In this document: one piece after another, positions 5,766 through 9,137 of the stretch | Layout of the letters: each line of letters begins with the position of its first letter | Numbering within the stretch: position 1 is the first letter of the stretch | Source of the DNA: Pseudomonadota bacterium | GTDB taxonomy: Bacteria; Pseudomonadota; Alphaproteobacteria; Caulobacterales; Caulobacteraceae | Assembly: GCA_023416055.1 (NCBI GenBank) | Contig: JAEZIH010000298.1 | Location: 1-9,137 of the forward strand | Direction: 5' to 3' | Length of the DNA: 9,137 bases | The notes under the pieces: model-generated | Told to the model about the DNA's origin: nothing | The model's database searches: none | Seen by the model: only the letters and a program-made list of their open reading frames with translations | Made by a program: the position numbers and the translations under genes

Positions 5766-6491
5766 ATGGCCCGCGAGATCGTCCTCGATACAGAAACCAC
5801 CGGCTTCGATCCGAAGACGGGCGACCGGCTGATCGAGGTCGGCTGCATCGAGATCGAGGACCTGCTGCCCACGGGGCGGACCTTCCACAGCCTGGTCAAT
5901 CCGGAGCGGCTGATCCCGCCGGACGCCATCCGGGTGCACGGCATCACCGATGACAAGGTCAGGGACGCGCCGAAATTCCGGGAGGTGGTGAAGGACCTGA
6001 TGGAGTTCATCGGCGATGCGCCGGTGATCGCCCACAACGCCGCCTTCGACCGCGCCTTCATCAATCACGAGTGCGGCCTGTGCGGCCATCCTCTGATCGA
6101 GGAGACGCGCTGGATCGATACCCTGCAGCTGGCCCAGAAGCGCTTTCCGGGCATGGCCAACTCGCTGGACGCCCTGTGCAAGCGGTTCAAGATCAGCCTG
6201 GTCGAGCGCACCCTGCACGGCGCCCTGATCGACGCCCGGCTGCTGGCCGACGTCTATCTGGAGCTGAAGGGCGGCAAGGAGCGGCGGCTGGACCTGACCG
6301 CCGTGCGTACGGTCACCGCGCAGGCCGCGTCGGCGGCCGGGGGATACGGGCCGCGCCCGAGGCCGCTGGCGCCGCGCTCAACCGAGGCCGAGCGGGCGGC
6401 GCACCTGGCGTTCCTGAAGGCCACGCTCAAGGACCGTTCGCTGTGGGCGTCCTACGGCCTGGTGGAGGCGGCGGCCGAAGAGGCCGCCTGA
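5766..6491 (+). CDS. dnaQ: DNA polymerase III epsilon subunit (3'-5' proofreading exonuclease)
   Basis: The epsilon subunit removes misincorporated nucleotides as part of the replicative DNA polymerase III core. The protein has 241 aa. The DEDDh exonuclease residues are all present: D8 and E10 in VLDTETTG (ExoI), D95 in AHNAAFD (ExoII), and H151 with D156 in HGALIDA (ExoIII). SLDALCKRF (133-141) is also family-typical. Residues 175-241 form the tail that binds the polymerase alpha subunit, ending in a conserved-looking stretch around LWASYGL. Within the six bases after the coaE stop, AAGGGG runs almost up to the ATG, so the ribosome site is unusually close. It is last in the plus-strand unit and converges on secB with only three bases between the stop codons. 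Confidence 0.96.
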   Translation: MAREIVLDTETTGFDPKTGDRLIEVGCIEIEDLLPTGRTFHSLVNPERLIPPDAIRVHGITDDKVRDAPKFREVVKDLMEFIGDAPVIAHNAAFDRAFINHECGLCGHPLIEETRWIDTLQLAQKRFPGMANSLDALCKRFKISLVERTLHGALIDARLLADVYLELKGGKERRLDLTAVRTVTAQAASAAGGYGPRPRPLAPRSTEAERAAHLAFLKATLKDRSLWASYGLVEAAAEEAA

Positions 6492-6500
6492 GGCTCAGGC
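6486..6500. terminator. Palindrome over the convergent dnaQ and secB stops, possible bidirectional terminator
   Basis: GCCTGAG (6486-6492) and CTCAGGC (6494-6500) are perfect arms around a single central base, so the two TGA stops sit symmetrically within it. As RNA the innermost pairs must open, leaving a 5-bp stem. A second hairpin, GGCCG-TTT-CGGCC (6504-6516), lies in the secB 3' end. Neither has a T-run, so intrinsic termination is uncertain. Confidence 0.35.
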
Positions 6501-7007
6501 CTGGGCCGTTTCGGCCGGGCCGCGGGCGATCTGCTGCTGGCGCGAGACGTAGATGCCGGCGAAATCGATCGGGTCCAGCATGAAGGGCGGATAGAAGCCG
6601 CCGTCCGCCGTGGCGCGCGAGATGATCTCGCGGGCGAAGGGGAAGAGGTAGCGCGGGCACTCGATCAGCAGCATCGGCTCGATGTCCTGCTCGGCCACGC
6701 CGGAGAGGGCGAACAGGCCGCCGTACAGCAGCTCGATGTTGAACACGGTCATGGCGTCGGTGGAGGCCTTGACGGTCAGGCGCAGCTCAACCTCGAACAG
6801 GCCGTCCTTGCGGCCCTGGGCGTTCATCTCCACGCCGAGGTCGATGGCCGGCTTGCCTTCCACGCGCAGGGAGTCGGGGGCCTTCGGGTTCTCGAAGGAC
6901 ATGTCCTTGACGTACTGGGCCAGGATGCGAAAGCCGGGGCCGGCAGGGGCGCCGTTCTCGGCGGGCGCGGCGTTGTTGGCGTCGGCGGGCGGCGTGGCGT
7001 CGGTCAT
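6495..7007 (-). CDS. secB: Protein-export chaperone SecB
   Basis: SecB is a cytosolic tetrameric chaperone that keeps preproteins unfolded and passes them to SecA at the Sec translocon. The protein has 170 aa. A flexible Ala/Pro-rich N-terminus (2-25) precedes [15 protein letters not shown] (27-41), the classic SecB signature. The middle carries IDLGVEMNA (55-63) and ELRLTVKA (74-81). [37 protein letters not shown] (113-149) is the conserved block facing the substrate groove. The C-terminal [15 protein letters not shown] is short, as in other alphaproteobacterial SecBs. No clear Shine-Dalgarno sequence precedes the ATG. Its own promoter is likely, since it points against its neighbours; a candidate lies at 7056-7084. 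SecB next to dnaQ and the Tim44-like gene is a common alphaproteobacterial order. Confidence 0.97.
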   Translation of the reverse strand: MTDATPPADANNAAPAENGAPAGPGFRILAQYVKDMSFENPKAPDSLRVEGKPAIDLGVEMNAQGRKDGLFEVELRLTVKASTDAMTVFNIELLYGGLFALSGVAEQDIEPMLLIECPRYLFPFAREIISRATADGGFYPPFMLDPIDFAGIYVSRQQQIARGPAETAQA

Positions 7008-7055
7008 GGCGGTCGTCTGTCTGGAATGCGTGAGGGTCGGCCCCGGAAGGCGCGG

Positions 7056-7084
7056 CGACTAGCACGCGAACCCCGTTGCGGCAA
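7056..7084 (-). promoter_or_regulatory. Candidate secB promoter (Caulobacter sigma-70 type)
   Basis: On the minus strand TTGCCGC (7084-7078) matches the Caulobacter -35 element TTGaCGS in six of seven bases. After 14 nt comes GCTAGTCG (7063-7056), which shares GCTA with the -10 element GCTANAWC but not its end. Transcription would start about 45 nt upstream of the secB ATG. The -35 overlaps an inverted repeat (7074-7086). Confidence 0.4.
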
Positions 7085-7086
7085 CG
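7074..7086. repeat. Inverted repeat overlapping the candidate secB -35 element
   Basis: CGTTGC (7074-7079) and GCAACG (7081-7086) are exact inverted arms around one base. The site lies over the putative -35 of secB and about 120 bp upstream of timA, a position suited to an operator acting on secB or on both divergent genes. No known regulator site is recognised. Confidence 0.35.
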
Positions 7087-7151
7087 ACGCTCGCCCGGCG
7101 CGGTGGGCGATCCGCCGCAGCCCGGCGGCGGCGTCCTTCGCCTTGCGCGCC

Positions 7152-7159
7152 CCTATATC
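7152..7159 (+). promoter_or_regulatory. Possible -10 element for timA-mltA
   Basis: CCTATATC matches the Caulobacter -10 consensus GCTANAWC in all but the first base and lies about 50 nt upstream of the timA start. No TTGACG-like -35 stands at the right distance, so this is a tentative call. Confidence 0.3.
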
Positions 7160-7207
7160 AGTCCCTAATCGTCGTTTCGCCGCGCTCGCCAGGGCGCCAG
7201 TCAGGGA

Positions 7208-7855
7208 ATGCCCGTGTCGGTCCAGATCCAGATCGTCATCTTCGCCGTGATCGCGGCCGTCGTTCTGTTCCAGCTCTACAACGTGCTGGGCAAGAAGGTG
7301 GGGCGGCAGCCCGAAGAGGACGCCCGCGCCCAGCCGCAGGTGGTTACGCCCGCCGGCGCCGGCTCAGAGACGACCGGGCCGCGGCCCGGCGCCCTGGACG
7401 CGGTCACCGCGGCCGCCATCGCCGGCTTGAAGGCGCGCGATCCGGGCTTCGATCCGGTGCGCTTCCTCGAGGGGGCGCGTCAGGCCTACGAAACCATCGT
7501 GCGAGCCTATGCGGCGGGTGATCGCGAGACCCTGAAGCCCCTGCTGGCCGCGCGGGTGATGGACTCCTTCGAGGCCGGCATCGCCGCCCGCGAGGCGCGG
7601 GGCGAGGTCGAGGAGGCCGAGTTCGTCCATTCGCCCCGGGCTGACCTCGAGGAGGCCACGGCAGAGGACAATCGCGCGGTCGCCAAGGTCCGCTTCCTCG
7701 CCGAGCTGCGCAACAAGGTGCGGCGGACCGCCGAGCCCGAGGCGGAGCCGCAGGTCGAGGAGCGCCGCGTGGCCGAGATCTGGACCTTCGAGCGCCAACT
7801 GGGCGCCAGCGATCCGAACTGGGTGCTGGCGGGCACGGAAGCGGCCACCGCATGA
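7208..7855 (+). CDS. timA: Tim44/TimA family inner-membrane protein
   Basis: Bacterial relative of the mitochondrial import motor subunit Tim44; the Caulobacter homologue is called TimA and is an inner-membrane protein of unsettled function. The protein has 215 aa. A single N-terminal membrane helix (about residues 7-27, IQIVIFAVIAAVVLFQLYNV) is followed by a charged and proline-rich linker (29-65) and a Tim44-like domain (about 66-213). That domain includes FDPVRFLEGARQAYETIVRAYAAGD (81-105), a long helical middle, and the C-terminal AEIWTFERQLGASDPNWVLAGTEA. The start is ambiguous: AGGGA (7203-7207) touches the ATG at 7208 but lies six bases from an in-frame GTG at 7214, so the shorter 213-residue form may be the real product. 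The stop overlaps the mltA ATG (ATGA). Confidence 0.88.
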   Translation: MPVSVQIQIVIFAVIAAVVLFQLYNVLGKKVGRQPEEDARAQPQVVTPAGAGSETTGPRPGALDAVTAAAIAGLKARDPGFDPVRFLEGARQAYETIVRAYAAGDRETLKPLLAARVMDSFEAGIAAREARGEVEEAEFVHSPRADLEEATAEDNRAVAKVRFLAELRNKVRRTAEPEAEPQVEERRVAEIWTFERQLGASDPNWVLAGTEAATA

Positions 7856-8988
7856 GCCGCGGCCGGGGCGCCGGCGCGGCCCTGCTCCGCGGCCTGTGCC
7901 TGGGCCTCGCCCTGGCGGCCGCCGCCTGCACCACGGCGCCTGCACCGGTCGCGCCCGGACCTGTTCCGCTTCCGCCGGCCGGCCCCGCAGCGCCCCCGTC
8001 TCCGGGACCTGCGCCTGATGGACTGAGCCCGGCCGCCCTGCCCGGCTGGGACAATGAGGATCATCTGGCGGCGTTTGACGCCTGGGCCGACAGCTGCGCC
8101 GTGGCCCGCGAGACGGCGGCCCGCGTCCAGTGCGATCGCGCCCTGCAGCTGCGCCGCACCTCGAAGCCGGTGACGCCGTCGATGGCGCGGGGCTTCTTCG
8201 AGAGCGGGTTCACGGCGGTTCCGGCCGAGACCGCGGACGGCGGGCCGGGACTTCTGACCGCCTATTTCGCCCCCGAGTACGCCGCCCGCCGCGCGCCCGG
8301 CGGCGAGTTCGATGCGCCGGTGCTGGCCCCGCCCGCCGGCTGGAAGCGGGGCGACGTGCTTGCTGAACGCAGCGCCATCGAGGCGGCGCCGGAAGCCGCC
8401 TCGGGCGCCGTGCCGCTGGCGTGGATGCGGGCCGAGGACCTGTTCTTCCTGCAGATCCAGGGTTCGGGATACCTGACCTTCGCCGACGGCTCGCGAGCGC
8501 GGGCGGCCTATGCGGCCGACAACGGCCGGCCCTTCGTCGGCATAGCCCGGCCGATGGCCGAGCGCGGCCTGCTGCCGCCGGACGGGACCTCGGGCGAAGC
8601 CATCCGCGGCTGGCTGGCGTCGCATCGCGGCCCCGAGGCGCGAGCGGTGATGGCGTTGAACCCGCGCTACATCTTCTTTCGCCTGGAGCCGGACGACGGC
8701 GGCCACCCGGCGGGAGCGGCGGGCGTTCCCCTGACGGCACGGCGCTCGATCGCGGTCGATCCGGCCCACTGGCGCTACGGCGACCTGGCGTGGGTCGAGG
8801 CCGACGGCGGAAACCTGGTCGGAGCGCGAGGCAGCTATCGCGGCCTGGCGGTGGCGCTGGACACCGGCTCGGCCATCCGGGGCCCGGTGCGCGCCGACCT
8901 CTACATGGGCCGCGGCCGGGAGGCCGGAGAGGAGGCCGGGGCGGTGCGGCATCCGCTGCGAATGTGGCGGCTGATTCCGAGGCCCTGA
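7852..8988 (+). CDS. mltA: Membrane-bound lytic murein transglycosylase A (MltA), lipoprotein
   Basis: Cleaves the glycan strand of peptidoglycan, forming 1,6-anhydromuramyl ends, at the periplasmic side of the envelope. The protein has 378 aa. A basic N-terminus and hydrophobic stretch (11-25) end at C26 in LAAAACTT, a lipoprotein-type cleavage site although residue -3 is alanine rather than leucine. A Pro/Ala-rich linker (about 28-63) leads to the MltA domain with LLTAYFAPEY, FFLQIQGSGYL and NPRYIFFRL. The 3D domain follows, with SIAVDP and ALDTGSAIRG (D337). RADLYMG carries the likely catalytic aspartate D349. The final RMWRLIPRP is family-typical. It is coupled to timA by an ATGA overlap, so the pair is probably one envelope-related transcript. 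In many alphaproteobacteria a Smr-domain gene follows; none is recognisable here. Confidence 0.94.
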   Translation: MSRGRGAGAALLRGLCLGLALAAAACTTAPAPVAPGPVPLPPAGPAAPPSPGPAPDGLSPAALPGWDNEDHLAAFDAWADSCAVARETAARVQCDRALQLRRTSKPVTPSMARGFFESGFTAVPAETADGGPGLLTAYFAPEYAARRAPGGEFDAPVLAPPAGWKRGDVLAERSAIEAAPEAASGAVPLAWMRAEDLFFLQIQGSGYLTFADGSRARAAYAADNGRPFVGIARPMAERGLLPPDGTSGEAIRGWLASHRGPEARAVMALNPRYIFFRLEPDDGGHPAGAAGVPLTARRSIAVDPAHWRYGDLAWVEADGGNLVGARGSYRGLAVALDTGSAIRGPVRADLYMGRGREAGEEAGAVRHPLRMWRLIPRP

Positions 8989-9005
8989 AGACGCCCAGCC
9001 TGCGG

Positions 9006-9062
9006 CGCCCCTTCCGGGCGGAGCGGTTGGGGAGGGTGCGGGACAGCCGGGCTCGCCCGGTT
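9006..9062. other. Two GC hairpins downstream of mltA, possible transcript end
   Basis: CGCCC-CTTCC-GGGCG (9006-9020) and CCGGG-CTCG-CCCGG (9047-9060, extendable to 9045-9062 with one G-T pair) follow the mltA stop by 17 and 58 nt. Neither is followed by a T-run. They may protect or end the timA-mltA transcript. The rest of 8989-9137 is open in two plus-strand frames, including a possible GTG start at 9067, but the peptides resemble no family I know, so I call no gene. Confidence 0.3.
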
Positions 9063-9137
9063 GCAGTGAGTGTACCGTTTCGACGAGACGAACTGTCCCG
9101 CGCGGTCGTTGGACGCTCGCCCCGCCGGCTGGCGGCC

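Noticed and set aside
5025..6218. Minus-strand open frame antisense to coaE and dnaQ
   Set aside because: Shadow frame; the plus strand carries complete coaE and dnaQ with all catalytic motifs.
7507..8952. Minus-strand open frame antisense to timA and mltA
   Set aside because: Arg/Gly/Ala-rich shadow without family features, opposite two well-supported genes.
8989..9137. Possible start of a Smr-domain or regulator gene after mltA
   Set aside because: Two plus frames are open and a GTG at 9067 exists, but the short peptides match no family I recognise and there is no clear ribosome site.

Overview
The window is GC-rich, gene-dense DNA from an alphaproteobacterium, most likely of the order Caulobacterales (Caulobacter, Brevundimonas or Phenylobacterium type). 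The assignment rests on gene content and order: hemJ, hemH and hemE point left, and a DUF299/PPSR gene, maf, aroE, coaE, dnaQ, secB, a Tim44-like gene and mltA follow on the right. A CtrA-type box and a GANTC (CcrM-type) site in the large central gap support it. The genus is inference.

Left part (1-2370, minus strand): the last three steps of protoheme synthesis, in the order hemE, hemH, hemJ. hemE overlaps hemH and hemH overlaps hemJ by ATGA, so they look like one translationally coupled operon. hemJ runs off the left edge.

Centre (2371-2864): about 490 bp without a convincing gene between divergent hemE and the PPSR gene. In Caulobacter crescentus this is the position of the chromosomal replication origin, Cori (hemE-Cori-RP001, RP001 being the PPSR family). 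The stretch holds several degenerate DnaA-box-like 9-mers, one good CtrA box, an 8-bp-arm inverted repeat beside it, AT-richer patches and one GANTC site. I read it as the chromosomal origin. Genes on both sides, except secB, point away from it, co-directional with the two forks.

Right part (2848-6491, plus strand): a six-codon mini-ORF overlaps the PPSR start. It is followed by maf, aroE, coaE and dnaQ. The first four genes overlap by GTGA, GTGA and ATGA, and a 6-nt gap precedes dnaQ. The products serve unrelated pathways: PEP/pyruvate control, nucleotide sanitation, shikimate, CoA, and replication proofreading.

Far right (6495-9137): secB lies on the minus strand, convergent with dnaQ, with a 3-nt gap and a palindrome over both stop codons. 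A 200-bp divergent promoter region separates it from the timA-mltA pair (envelope proteins, ATGA overlap). The last 149 bases hold hairpins but no gene I can assign. I saw no insertion sequence, phage, CRISPR array, tRNA or rRNA. This is conserved core-genome DNA, and its interest lies in the origin.
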